Positions 6,330-14,279 of a stretch of DNA of 14,667 nt are shown here, one piece after another (the stretch's first letter is position 1; each line of letters opens with the position of its first letter). The position numbers and the translations under genes are program-made. The DNA is taken from assembly GCA_937952155.1 (NCBI GenBank), contig CALFYH010000363.1, positions 1 through 14,667 on the forward strand, written 5' to 3'. Origin of the DNA: an uncultured Saprospiraceae bacterium. Its GTDB lineage: Bacteria; Bacteroidota; Bacteroidia; Chitinophagales; Saprospiraceae. The notes beneath the pieces were generated by a model. That model searched no databases, was not told the DNA's origin, and saw only the letters and a program-made list of their open reading frames with translations.

Positions 6330-8363
6330 CGTTTTTAATAATTCAATAACTTGATTTACAACATTTTCGGCAGTAAACCCAAACTTGACATCTAAAACAG
6401 GATATGGTGCCGAATATCCAAAATGAGACAAACCAAAAACACGGCCATTGTCGCGAATCAATCCTTCTAGTGTCACAGGAAGTCCAGCTGTAAGCCCAAA
6501 TACAGGCACATCTTTTGGTAAGATACTATGCTGATAATGTTTGTCTTGTGCTCTGAATACACCTTCTGATGGAACAGATACAACTCGAACTCTCAGTTTA
6601 TGCTTTTGTTCTAATACAGGTGCTGCTTCGATAAGTGTTGCGACTTCCGAACCATTAGCCAATAAGATGATATCCGCATCATCACTGGTTTCATAGACAG
6701 TATAGGCACCTTTGGACAATTGACTAGAAGTAGCAAGTCTATTACCATTTGCATCTGGGATATCTTTGATATTTTGCCTTGATAAAATGATACCTGATGG
6801 TCTGTCGGTAGTATTAAGCATAACGTCCCAAGCACTTACTGTCTCTGCACTATCTGCAGGTCTCCATGCTACAAATGATGCCTTGCCGGAATGGTTTTTG
6901 AGCTTTTCGAGCAGTCTCAGTTGAGCTTCTTGTTCTATAGGCTGATGCGTCGGACCATCTTCGCCGACTCTGAAAGCATCATGTGTCCAAATAAATTTTA
7001 CTGGTTGCTCCATCAATGCCGCCACTCTCAATACTGGTTTCATATAATCTGAGAATGCAAAAAAAGTAGCACATACTGGGATCACGCCACCATGCAAAGC
7101 CATTCCTGTACAAAGAGCTGCCATCGTCAGTTCAGAAACGCCAGCCTGTAGGAATGCACCAGAAAAATCATGATGTGTAAAGGCTTTTGATTTTTTGAGA
7201 AAGCCATCTGTCATATCACTATTAGATAGATCCGCAGATGAGACGATCATATTGCCTACATTTTCTGCAAGATATCCTAGTACTTTTGAAGAAGCATTGC
7301 GGGTCGCATCATTTTCGGCAAGCTGTACAGAAGCGAGATTTAGTTTTGGCAATTTTCCCGAAAGGTATTGGTCCAAGAGCTTTGCCTTTTCAGGATGTGC
7401 AATTTGCCATTCAGAATATACTGCTCTTTTTGCAGCGACACTTTTTCTTTTTTCGTTTAGGATTTCAGCATAATAGGCAGCAACTTCTGGGAAGATCACA
7501 AATGGATTTTCAGGGTCACCACCTAAGTTTTTAATTGTTTCGGGATATGATGCTTTTGATTTACCTAAAGGTTTTCCATGGGTTTCTACTTCACCTTCAT
7601 GTGATGAGCCATCAGCTTTTACAGCACCTTTGCCCATGATCGTCCTACCTATGATTAGTGAAGGATTATCGGTTTGGGCTTGGCAAGTTTTTATGGCCGC
7701 TCTGATTTGGTTTTCGTCATTACCATCTATTTCTATGACATGCCAGTGCCAACTTTCATATTTCATTTTGGTATCTTCTGAAGTTACTTCGCCTACCTTG
7801 GTGGACAATTGCACATCATTTGCATCATAAAACATAATGATATTGCCCAAGCCTAGATAACCAGCGATACGTCCCACTCCTTGGGATATTTCTTCCTGAA
7901 TACCGCCATCAGAGATATAAATATAGGTATGATGTTGCATCCATTCGCCAAACCTTGTGGCTAAAAATCGCTCTGCAATAGCGGCTCCAGCTCCAAAAGC
8001 ATGACCTAAACCTAATGGACCCGAAGTATTTTCGATGCCGATTTTAAAATTTACTTCAGGATGTCCAGCCGTAAGACTATCCCACTGTCGAAAAGATTTA
8101 AGATCGTCCATGTGAAGAAATCCACACATTGTCAACTGAGCATAAAGCATCGCGGACATGTGACCTGGATCAAGAAAAAAGCGGTCTCTAAACGGCCAAG
8201 TGGCGTCATCAGGATCAAAATTTAAAAATTCACTATACAGAATATGAATGAAATCAGCGCCTCCCATAGCACCACCAGGGTGACCGGAAGCAGCTTTTTC
8301 TACCATGGCTGCCGAAAGTATTCGGATATTGTCAGATGATTTTAGAGAAATGGATTTGGCCAC
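6324..8363 (-). CDS. tkt: Transketolase (full-length, single chain)
   Basis: Transketolase moves two-carbon ketol units between sugar phosphates in the non-oxidative pentose phosphate pathway, using thiamine diphosphate and a divalent metal. At 679 residues this is the full-length form with cofactor, pyrimidine and C-terminal domains. Visible landmarks are SGHPGG (His28), GPLGLGHA (about 115), the diphosphate/metal motif SDGG (Asp152) ending in YDAND, catalytic Glu411 in GVSELTMA, and EDGPTHQP with His473. Glu411 and His473 fall at the same numbers as in the E. coli enzyme. SDGG in place of GDG is, as I recall, normal for Bacteroidota transketolases. The start codon is GTG (CAC at 8361-8363 on the + strand): an in-frame stop lies six codons upstream and the first internal ATG is after the conserved N-terminus. 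It is transcribed alone, divergent from rimP and convergent with the GNAT gene. Confidence 0.97.
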   Translation of the reverse strand: MAKSISLKSSDNIRILSAAMVEKAASGHPGGAMGGADFIHILYSEFLNFDPDDATWPFRDRFFLDPGHMSAMLYAQLTMCGFLHMDDLKSFRQWDSLTAGHPEVNFKIGIENTSGPLGLGHAFGAGAAIAERFLATRFGEWMQHHTYIYISDGGIQEEISQGVGRIAGYLGLGNIIMFYDANDVQLSTKVGEVTSEDTKMKYESWHWHVIEIDGNDENQIRAAIKTCQAQTDNPSLIIGRTIMGKGAVKADGSSHEGEVETHGKPLGKSKASYPETIKNLGGDPENPFVIFPEVAAYYAEILNEKRKSVAAKRAVYSEWQIAHPEKAKLLDQYLSGKLPKLNLASVQLAENDATRNASSKVLGYLAENVGNMIVSSADLSNSDMTDGFLKKSKAFTHHDFSGAFLQAGVSELTMAALCTGMALHGGVIPVCATFFAFSDYMKPVLRVAALMEQPVKFIWTHDAFRVGEDGPTHQPIEQEAQLRLLEKLKNHSGKASFVAWRPADSAETVSAWDVMLNTTDRPSGIILSRQNIKDIPDANGNRLATSSQLSKGAYTVYETSDDADIILLANGSEVATLIEAAPVLEQKHKLRVRVVSVPSEGVFRAQDKHYQHSILPKDVPVFGLTAGLPVTLEGLIRDNGRVFGLSHFGYSAPYPVLDVKFGFTAENVVNQVIELLKTV

Positions 8364-8392
8364 TATTGAATTTGATTTTTAAGTTAAGGCCA

Positions 8393-8400
8393 CAAAAGTA
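8393..8400 (-). promoter_or_regulatory. Predicted -7 element of the transketolase promoter
   Basis: On the - strand these bases read TACTTTTG, a full match to the Bacteroidota housekeeping -7 consensus TAnnTTTG. A start site 5-8 bases downstream would give a leader of about 25 bases before the GTG at 8363. No clear TTG sits at the expected -33 position, but that element is often weak in this phylum. Confidence 0.55.
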
Positions 8401-8515
8401 GCAAGAAAATAAGGATTTACTTTTATTTGTGGTCAGGAAAATACATTACAATTAATAAATCTAACCTAAACTAAAAATAACTTCACTATTACAATCAAAA
8501 TAAAAATATTCTTCC

Positions 8516-8523
8516 TATATTTG
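8516..8523 (+). promoter_or_regulatory. Predicted -7 element of the rimP-nusA-infB promoter
   Basis: TATATTTG is a full match to TAnnTTTG. The predicted transcription start is near 8528-8531, giving a leader of about 55 bases that is largely taken up by the hairpin at 8544-8569. No TTG is present at the expected -33 spacing. It lies in a 221-base gap (8364-8584) shared with the divergent transketolase promoter; apart from the two promoters and the hairpin I see only AT-rich sequence there. Confidence 0.6.
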
Positions 8524-8543
8524 CGCCACAATTGTAGGAAGTG

Positions 8544-8569
8544 AAAGGGGACATTGGGTTCCCTTTTTT
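8544..8569 (+). terminator. Terminator-like hairpin in the rimP leader (candidate attenuator)
   Basis: AAAGGGGAC (8544-8552) pairs with GTTCCCTTT (8558-8566) to form a 9-bp stem (one G-U pair) around a 5-base loop, ATTGG, and a T run continues to 8569. This is the layout of a Rho-independent terminator. It lies downstream of the predicted promoter and ends 15 bases before the rimP ATG, so it cannot end an upstream gene: the neighbour on that side is divergent. The likely role is premature termination controlling the operon, as known for the E. coli rimP-nusA-infB leader, where NusA feeds back on its own expression. Regulation here is inferred. Confidence 0.7.
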
Positions 8570-8584
8570 ATTATACGTTGATTT

Positions 8585-9061
8585 ATGCTTAATTCAGATA
8601 TAGAAAAATTAGTAGAAAAAGGACTTGCAGAGCTTGAGTTCGCAGATACTTTTCTTATCGAAATTAAGGTTAAAAACAATAAGATCGAAGTTTTTCTAGA
8701 CAGTGATGGTGCGATTAGTTTTCTGACCTGTCAAAAACTGAGCAGATGGTTAGAAGCTGTGTTTGATGAAAACAAAGCTTTTGGCGAAAACTATACTTTG
8801 GAAGTTTCTTCTGCAGGTGTTGGCAGTCCGCTGAAACTATTGAGACAGTATCCCAAAAACATTGGTAGGATTATTGATATCAAACATAGTGAAGATAAAA
8901 ATACTAAAGGTGTTTTGAGGAAAGTAGAAGATAATTTGATATTTGTGGAGTATGAGATGAAAGTAAAAGAAGGTAAAAAAAATAAAAAAGTCATTGTGAC
9001 AGACGAAATAAAATTTGAAGATATAATTGAGTCAAAAATTAAAATAAGTTTTAATTTATGA
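8585..9061 (+). CDS. rimP: Ribosome maturation factor RimP
   Basis: RimP helps mature the 30S ribosomal subunit. This 158-residue protein shows the two-domain RimP layout: an N-terminal alpha/beta domain (about 1-80, with IEVFLDSDGAISFLTCQKLS, the equivalent of the VDxxxGxxxxDC segment) and an SH3-like C-terminal barrel (about 85-155, with GVLRKVEDNLIFVEYE). The junction motif usually written VSSPGLDRPL reads VSSAGVGSPL here, a degenerate form. Identification rests mostly on this layout and on position as the first gene before nusA and infB. It starts 15 bases after the leader hairpin and its stop overlaps the nusA start by 4 bases (ATGA at 9058-9061), implying coupled translation. Confidence 0.93.
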   Translation: MLNSDIEKLVEKGLAELEFADTFLIEIKVKNNKIEVFLDSDGAISFLTCQKLSRWLEAVFDENKAFGENYTLEVSSAGVGSPLKLLRQYPKNIGRIIDIKHSEDKNTKGVLRKVEDNLIFVEYEMKVKEGKKNKKVIVTDEIKFEDIIESKIKISFNL

Positions 9062-10293
9062 ATTTAGTAGATTCCTTTTCAGAATTTAAAGAAGGTAAAA
9101 ATATAGACAGACCTACGATGGTAAGGGTTTTGGAAGATGTATTCCGAACACTTATCAGAAAAAAATATGGGTCTGATGATAATTTTGATGTCATAGTTAA
9201 TACTAACGGAGACCTTGAAATGTGGCGTGTGCGTATGACTGTTCCAGATGGAGAAGTCACAGACGAGTTGAGTCAAATTTCTTATACAGAAGCTAAAGCA
9301 ATAGACGAAGCATATGAAGTAGGAGAGGAATGTTACGAGCAGCTTACATTAGAAGATTTTGGTCGGAGGTCTATCATGGCAGCCAGACAAACCCTTATTT
9401 CTAGGATCATGGATCTCGAAAAGGATGATGTATATAAGCGATATATGGATAGAGTAGGCGATCTTGTAGTAGGTGAAGTGAGTCAGATATTGAAGAAAGA
9501 AGTGCTTGTGTTAGATGATGCGACTCAAAATGAAATCGTATTGCCTAGACTTGAAATGATAAAAGGAGACTTTTTCCGTAAAGGAGATATGGTAAGAGGT
9601 ATCATCAAGCGTGTCGAAATGCGCAATGGTACACCTATGGTTATGCTTTCTAGAACTGATAATGGCTTTTTGGAAAAATTATTGGAGCAGGAAGTACCTG
9701 AGATCGAGGATGGTTTGATCACAATCAAAAAGATCGTGAGAATGCCTGGCGAAAGAGCAAAAGTTGCGGTAGAATCGTATGATGACAGAATAGACCCTGT
9801 AGGTGCTTGTGTAGGTATGAAAGGCTCTAGGATTCATGGTATAGTCCGTGAATTAAAAAATGAAAACATTGATATTGTCAATTATACGAATAACTCATCA
9901 CTTTTCATCCAAAGATCCTTAACACCGGCTAAAGTGACAAGTATCAATCTTGATGAAAATACCATGAGAGCATCCGTTTTTCTAAAACCAGACCAGGTAT
10001 CATTGGCGATTGGTAAAGGCGGAAGCAATATCAAATTGGCAAGTAAATTGACAGGATACGAAATAGATGTATATAGAGATAATGAAGAGCAAGAAATAGA
10101 TGATGTGGATCTAGATGAATTTGCAGATGAAATAGAAGACTGGGTGATAGAAACCCTAAAAAATATAGGTTGTGATACAGCCAAGAGTGTCCTTGCATTG
10201 AATAGGGAGGAGCTCATCAGGAGGTCTGATCTAGAAGAAGAGACAGTGGATGAAGTGTTGAAGATCTTAGCTTCTGAGTTTGAAGACGAATAG
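9058..10293 (+). CDS. nusA: Transcription elongation/termination factor NusA
   Basis: NusA binds RNA polymerase and nascent RNA and modulates pausing, termination and antitermination. At 411 residues it contains the polymerase-binding N-terminal domain (about 1-125), an S1 domain (about 135-200, GDLVVGEVSQILKKEVLVL), KH1 with GMKG at 253-256, and KH2 with GKGG at 319-322 in AIGKGGSNIKLASKLTG. A short acidic C-terminal region (about 350-411, EIEDWVIETLKNIG and EELIRRSDLEEETV) looks like one helix-hairpin-helix unit rather than the two acidic repeats of E. coli NusA. ATG 9058 overlaps the rimP stop. NusA is the probable sensor for the hairpin in its own operon leader, by analogy with E. coli. 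Confidence 0.97.
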   Translation: MNLVDSFSEFKEGKNIDRPTMVRVLEDVFRTLIRKKYGSDDNFDVIVNTNGDLEMWRVRMTVPDGEVTDELSQISYTEAKAIDEAYEVGEECYEQLTLEDFGRRSIMAARQTLISRIMDLEKDDVYKRYMDRVGDLVVGEVSQILKKEVLVLDDATQNEIVLPRLEMIKGDFFRKGDMVRGIIKRVEMRNGTPMVMLSRTDNGFLEKLLEQEVPEIEDGLITIKKIVRMPGERAKVAVESYDDRIDPVGACVGMKGSRIHGIVRELKNENIDIVNYTNNSSLFIQRSLTPAKVTSINLDENTMRASVFLKPDQVSLAIGKGGSNIKLASKLTGYEIDVYRDNEEQEIDDVDLDEFADEIEDWVIETLKNIGCDTAKSVLALNREELIRRSDLEEETVDEVLKILASEFEDE

Positions 10294-10321
10294 TCATTTT
10301 TTTAAATATTTTAAGTCGCTG

Positions 10322-13216
10322 ATGGCAGAAAGATTAGTAAAAATCGCAAAAGAACTGAATGTAGGTCTTGCAACGATCGTAGATTTCCTTGCATCTAAAG
10401 GTCACGTTATCGAAAACAAGCCAACATCGATGGTCTCGGATGAGATGCACGATGCTCTATTGAAAGAGTTCAGATCTTCGATGGCAGAAAAAGAGAAAGC
10501 TGATCAGATAGTCATAGGTTCTAGACCTGGGCTCAAGGATGATAACAAGCCTCATGCAGAAGAAAAACCTGCACCTAAACCTCTATTTACTATTCCTAAA
10601 CTAGATCTGGACAAACCTGCACCTGTAGCATCTGTTCCAGCACCTGAAGTCGAAAAACCAAAGACTCCAGAGGTGGAAGTCAAGGAAGTCAAAGAAGCAG
10701 AGGCACCAGTAGAATCAGTCAAAGAAGCGGTCAAAGAACCAACAGAGGAAACTGAAATATTCACGACAAAAACGGAGTTGCCAAAATTAAAAGTTTTGGG
10801 TAAAATTGATCTTGATAAACCCAAACCTGCGGCAAATCAAGTGAAACCACAACCACCAATTGTTGAAAAAGAAGAAATAAAGATAGCCGAACCTAAAGAG
10901 GAAATAGCTCCAAAACCAGAAAAGGTGGTGGAAGTTCAGCCTGAACGAGAAGTCAAAGAACCTGTAAAAACAGGAGCACCTGATGAAGAAATCATGCACA
11001 GGGCGAAGACTCCACAGCTGAAAGGCCTTAAAATCATGGGTAAGATAGATACCAGCAAACTGGATAGCTCTACCAAACCAAAGCCTACAGATAAATCTAA
11101 ACCACAGCCTGGACAACCAGCAAAAAGTGATGGAAATCAACAAGGTGGAACTGCATCTGATGCTCAAAAGAGAAAGAGAAAACGTAAAAAATTAAATACT
11201 GGTGGACCTGTTAGTGATCCAAAAGCGGCTAATGAAAGCACAAGACAAGGTGGAGGTAACAAACCTAAACCAACTCAACCAGAAATAAAAGAAGTTTCCC
11301 AAAAGGAAATCGATGATAAAATCAAAGCCACTATGGCACGTCTCAATGTCGGAGGTAAAAACAAACGACAAAAAATAAGACGTGATAATAGAGATATAAA
11401 ACGTGAAAAGCAAGAACAACTAGATAATGAGAATGTAGAAACTAAACTCAAATTAACAGAGTTTGTATCTGTTTCAGAACTTGCTGGATTGCTCGATGTT
11501 CCTGTTTCTCAAGTGATTACCACATGTTTGAGTTTAGGTATCATTGTTTCAATAAATCAACGTCTAGACGCTGAGATTATAGAATTAGTGGCTGGAGAAT
11601 TTGGACATGAAGTAGAGTTCATAAGTGCTGAAGATGATGTGGAAGAAGAAGACATTGTGGTCGACTCCGAAGATGATTTAAGCCCAAGAGCGCCAATTGT
11701 CACAGTAATGGGTCACGTTGACCATGGTAAGACTTCCCTTCTTGACTACATCAGATCTGCTAACGTAGCAAGCGGTGAAGCCGGCGGTATCACACAGCAC
11801 ATCGGAGCTTATGAGGTAAAAGTTGGACCAGACCAGAAAAAGATAACATTCTTGGATACACCAGGTCACGAAGCGTTTACGGCGATGAGAGCCAGAGGTG
11901 CAAAAGTGACTGACGTTGCCGTGATTATCATTGCAGCAGACGACCACTTGATGCCACAGACCAAGGAAGCCATAAGTCACTCGCAAGCTGCAGGTGTTCC
12001 TATGGTATTTGCTATAAATAAAATAGATAAACCAGGCGCTGATCCTGAACGTATAAAGCAAGAATTAGCTGCAATGAATTTGTTGGTTGAAGATTGGGGA
12101 GGAACATATCAGTCACAAGACATATCGGCTAAACAAGGTCTTCATGTAGATAAATTGCTAGAAAAAATTCTCCTTGAAGCCGAAGTCTTGGATCTAAAAG
12201 CAAATCCAGACAGACAAGGTGTAGGTACTGTTATTGAAGCCTCACTCGATAAAGGAAAAGGTTATGTGACCAAAATCCTTGTTCAGAACGGAAGTGTAGA
12301 AATAGGAGATTCTCTTGTAGCAGGACCATATTCAGGAAAGATCAAAGCGATGTTTAACGAACATGGCAAAAAAGTCAAAAAAGCAGGTCCTTCTACTCCT
12401 ACATTGATTCTCGGACTTAGTGGTGCACCACAGGCTGGTGAGAAGTTTAAGGTGATGGATACCGACCAAGAGGCAAGACAATTAGCAGCTAAGCGTGCAC
12501 AAATCGAACGAGAACAATCCAATCGAGCGAGTAAGCGTATTTCTCTCGATGAGATAGGTCGTCGTCTTGCTTTGGGTACGTTTAAGGAACTTAATTTGAT
12601 TGTGAAAGGTGATGTGGATGGATCTATCGAAGCACTATCAGACTCATTGATAAAACTTTCTGTAGAAACCATCCAAGTAAATGTTATTCACAAAGCCGTA
12701 GGTGCTATTGCCGAATCAGACGTATTACTGGCATCAGCTTCTGATGCGATCATCATAGGATTCCAAGTTCGTCCTTCAGCAAATGCAAGAAATCTCGCAG
12801 AGAGAGAAGGCGTACAGATCAAGACATACTCGATTATTTACGAAGCCATTGAGGAGATTAAGTCTGCAATGGAAGGTATGCTAGAGCCGACCAAAGAAGA
12901 GAAAATCGTTGCTCAGGTCGAAGTCCGCGAAACATATACCATGTCTAAGATAGGTACTATTGCTGGATGTTATGTGACTGAAGGTAAGATCACCAGAAAT
13001 ACACATGTAAGAGTAATCAGAGATGGCATTGTAATCTTCCCAGTAAAAGAAGGCGCGCATGGCGAATTGTCTTCTCTTAAGAGGTTTAAGGAAGACGCGA
13101 AAGAAGTCAAAGGTGGATTTGAGTGTGGTATTACCATTAAGAATTATAATGATATCAAAACAGGCGATATAATCGAAGGTTATGAAATCATCGAAATCAA
13201 ACAAACGCTCAAGTAA
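10322..13216 (+). CDS. infB: Translation initiation factor IF-2
   Basis: IF2 is the GTPase that brings initiator tRNA to the 30S subunit and promotes subunit joining. With the start at 10322 it has 964 residues. An in-frame ATG at 10280 would add 14 residues and overlap nusA, but the conserved IF2 N-terminus begins at MAERLVKIAKELNVG, so 10322 is preferred. Domains: IF2-N (about 1-54), a very long Lys/Pro/Glu-rich linker (about 55-365), a second IF2-N-like domain (about 378-432, FVSVSELAGLLDVPVSQVI), the G domain with GHVDHGKT (464-471), DTPGH (512-516, catalytic His516) and NKID (566-569), then the beta-barrel and C-terminal domains (ending about 964). The linker has a duplicated LKxxGKID motif. 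It lies 28 bases after nusA. Confidence 0.97.
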   Translation: MAERLVKIAKELNVGLATIVDFLASKGHVIENKPTSMVSDEMHDALLKEFRSSMAEKEKADQIVIGSRPGLKDDNKPHAEEKPAPKPLFTIPKLDLDKPAPVASVPAPEVEKPKTPEVEVKEVKEAEAPVESVKEAVKEPTEETEIFTTKTELPKLKVLGKIDLDKPKPAANQVKPQPPIVEKEEIKIAEPKEEIAPKPEKVVEVQPEREVKEPVKTGAPDEEIMHRAKTPQLKGLKIMGKIDTSKLDSSTKPKPTDKSKPQPGQPAKSDGNQQGGTASDAQKRKRKRKKLNTGGPVSDPKAANESTRQGGGNKPKPTQPEIKEVSQKEIDDKIKATMARLNVGGKNKRQKIRRDNRDIKREKQEQLDNENVETKLKLTEFVSVSELAGLLDVPVSQVITTCLSLGIIVSINQRLDAEIIELVAGEFGHEVEFISAEDDVEEEDIVVDSEDDLSPRAPIVTVMGHVDHGKTSLLDYIRSANVASGEAGGITQHIGAYEVKVGPDQKKITFLDTPGHEAFTAMRARGAKVTDVAVIIIAADDHLMPQTKEAISHSQAAGVPMVFAINKIDKPGADPERIKQELAAMNLLVEDWGGTYQSQDISAKQGLHVDKLLEKILLEAEVLDLKANPDRQGVGTVIEASLDKGKGYVTKILVQNGSVEIGDSLVAGPYSGKIKAMFNEHGKKVKKAGPSTPTLILGLSGAPQAGEKFKVMDTDQEARQLAAKRAQIEREQSNRASKRISLDEIGRRLALGTFKELNLIVKGDVDGSIEALSDSLIKLSVETIQVNVIHKAVGAIAESDVLLASASDAIIIGFQVRPSANARNLAEREGVQIKTYSIIYEAIEEIKSAMEGMLEPTKEEKIVAQVEVRETYTMSKIGTIAGCYVTEGKITRNTHVRVIRDGIVIFPVKEGAHGELSSLKRFKEDAKEVKGGFECGITIKNYNDIKTGDIIEGYEIIEIKQTLK
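10787..11059 (+). repeat. Duplicated LKxxGKID peptide in the IF2 linker
   Basis: Residues 156-166 of IF2 read LKVLGKIDLDK (10787-10819) and residues 236-246 read LKIMGKIDTSK (11027-11059), exactly 80 residues apart. A partial third form, IPKLDLDKP, is at residues 91-99 (10592-10618). The surrounding sequence is low-complexity, so conservation of these islands stands out. Confidence 0.6.
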
Positions 13217-13225
13217 CGTCAAATC

Positions 13226-14017
13226 ATGAAACCTTTATCGCCAGATCGATTGGTTTGGCTCAAAGATTATCTTGATACTTTAGTTGATAAAGTAAATAGA
13301 CTGGATTTTATTGACTTGGATCCCATCAGCATTCCACATCGGTATACATTAAAACAAGACATCGAAATTGCGGGATTTTTTAGTGCTATACTTGCTTGGG
13401 GCAATCGCAAAACCATCATTAATAAGGCATCAGAACTAATGTCGCTTTTTGGCGATAAGCCATATGATTTTATTGTCAATCATCAAGAATCAGATCTTAA
13501 ATCACTAATATCATTCAAACATCGTACATTCCAGAGTACAGATCTCTTGGTTTTTATAGATTTTTTGACCAAATATTACAAAGAAAATGAGAGCCTTGAA
13601 ACAGCTTTTTTACCATCTAGAAATTCAGCTTATAATCAAGAGCAAGCATTAACTGGTTTTCACAATCTTGTTTTTAAAAATCAAGATTTTCCAATGCGCA
13701 GCCGAAAACATTTGGCTACACCAGCAAAAAATTCTACTTGCAAACGCCTTAATATGTACTTGAGATGGATGGTGCGCCGTGATGAAAAAGGAGTCGATTT
13801 TGGAATTTGGAATCAAATACCGATGTCAGAATTGATGATACCCTTGGATGTTCATGTGGAGAAATATGCTAGGCAATTTGGCTTATTGACTAGAAAACAA
13901 CGGGATTGGAAGGCAGTAGAAGAAGTAACTGCGCACCTAAGAAATATGAATCCAAATGATCCAGTGATTTATGATTATGCACTGTTTGGCTTGGGTGTCG
14001 CAAAGGATGAAATTTAG
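13226..14017 (+). CDS. TIGR02757 / DUF2400 family protein of unknown function
   Basis: A 263-residue soluble protein with no signal peptide or membrane span. I recognise it as TIGR02757 (DUF2400) from its conserved blocks: EIAGFFSAILAWGNRKTII (about 47-65), CKRLNMYLRWMVRRD (172-186), VDFGIWNQIPMSELMIPLDV (190-209), HVEKYARQFGLLTRKQRDW (210-228) and YDYALFGLGV (about 250-259). The length is typical and both ends look complete. The biochemical role is not known to me. LDVHVEKYARQFGL resembles the catalytic-Asp segment of helix-hairpin-helix DNA glycosylases (VDTHIFRV in E. coli Nth), which hints at a DNA or RNA base-related role, but this is inference. The gene starts 9 bases after the infB stop with no terminator between, so it is probably part of the rimP operon. 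Confidence 0.85.
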   Translation: MKPLSPDRLVWLKDYLDTLVDKVNRLDFIDLDPISIPHRYTLKQDIEIAGFFSAILAWGNRKTIINKASELMSLFGDKPYDFIVNHQESDLKSLISFKHRTFQSTDLLVFIDFLTKYYKENESLETAFLPSRNSAYNQEQALTGFHNLVFKNQDFPMRSRKHLATPAKNSTCKRLNMYLRWMVRRDEKGVDFGIWNQIPMSELMIPLDVHVEKYARQFGLLTRKQRDWKAVEEVTAHLRNMNPNDPVIYDYALFGLGVAKDEI

Positions 14018-14279
14018 CAACATTATTGCAGAAAGGTAAACCGAAGTATACATGAAACATATGTAATAAATCAGATAAAATCTTGTGTTTATTTATACTG
14101 ATGTTGGGGCTAAAATAAAAAAATTGCATTTAAAAGTTGCCACTTCTCGAATAAACAGACCAGTAGCTGTATTTTGATTTGAAATTGAAATATAATAATT
14201 GGTTGTTTTCCGTGTTTTATAGGAGTAATTATTGTTTCTTTGTGATTGTTTTTAATCAAAATCCACTTTATGCCCTTAA
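14018..14279. other. Intergenic spacer between the TIGR02757 gene and speA
   Basis: A 262-base AT-rich stretch. I see no ORF with coding character, no strong hairpin with a T run to end the rimP operon, and no perfect TAnnTTTG element for speA. TTGATTTG (14175-14182) and TTTCTTTG (14235-14242) are one-mismatch candidates only. Confidence 0.5.

Noticed and set aside
7195..7534. Two + strand open frames inside transketolase
   Set aside because: They overlap each other and the well-supported transketolase frame; no family resemblance.
7905..7913. SDG in place of GDG in the transketolase cofactor motif, as a possible inactive enzyme
   Set aside because: The metal-binding Asp152, Glu411, His28 and His473 are present, and SDGG is what I recall from other Bacteroidota transketolases, so it is a lineage form.
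8841..8870. Degenerate RimP junction motif as a sign that the gene is not rimP
   Set aside because: Length, two-domain pattern and position before nusA and infB all fit RimP; Bacteroidota versions are diverged.
10294..10321. T-rich stretch between nusA and infB as a terminator
   Set aside because: There is a T run but no stem before it, and the genes are a classic cotranscribed pair.
10787..12061. Open frames of about 126-127 residues antisense to infB
   Set aside because: They sit opposite the IF2 linker and G domain and are rich in Phe, Trp and Cys, as expected when Lys/Glu-rich coding sequence is read backwards.
14018..14279. Possible small RNA or terminator in the spacer before speA
   Set aside because: Only short AT-rich palindromes such as ACATATGT are present; no stable stem with a T run and no perfect promoter element.
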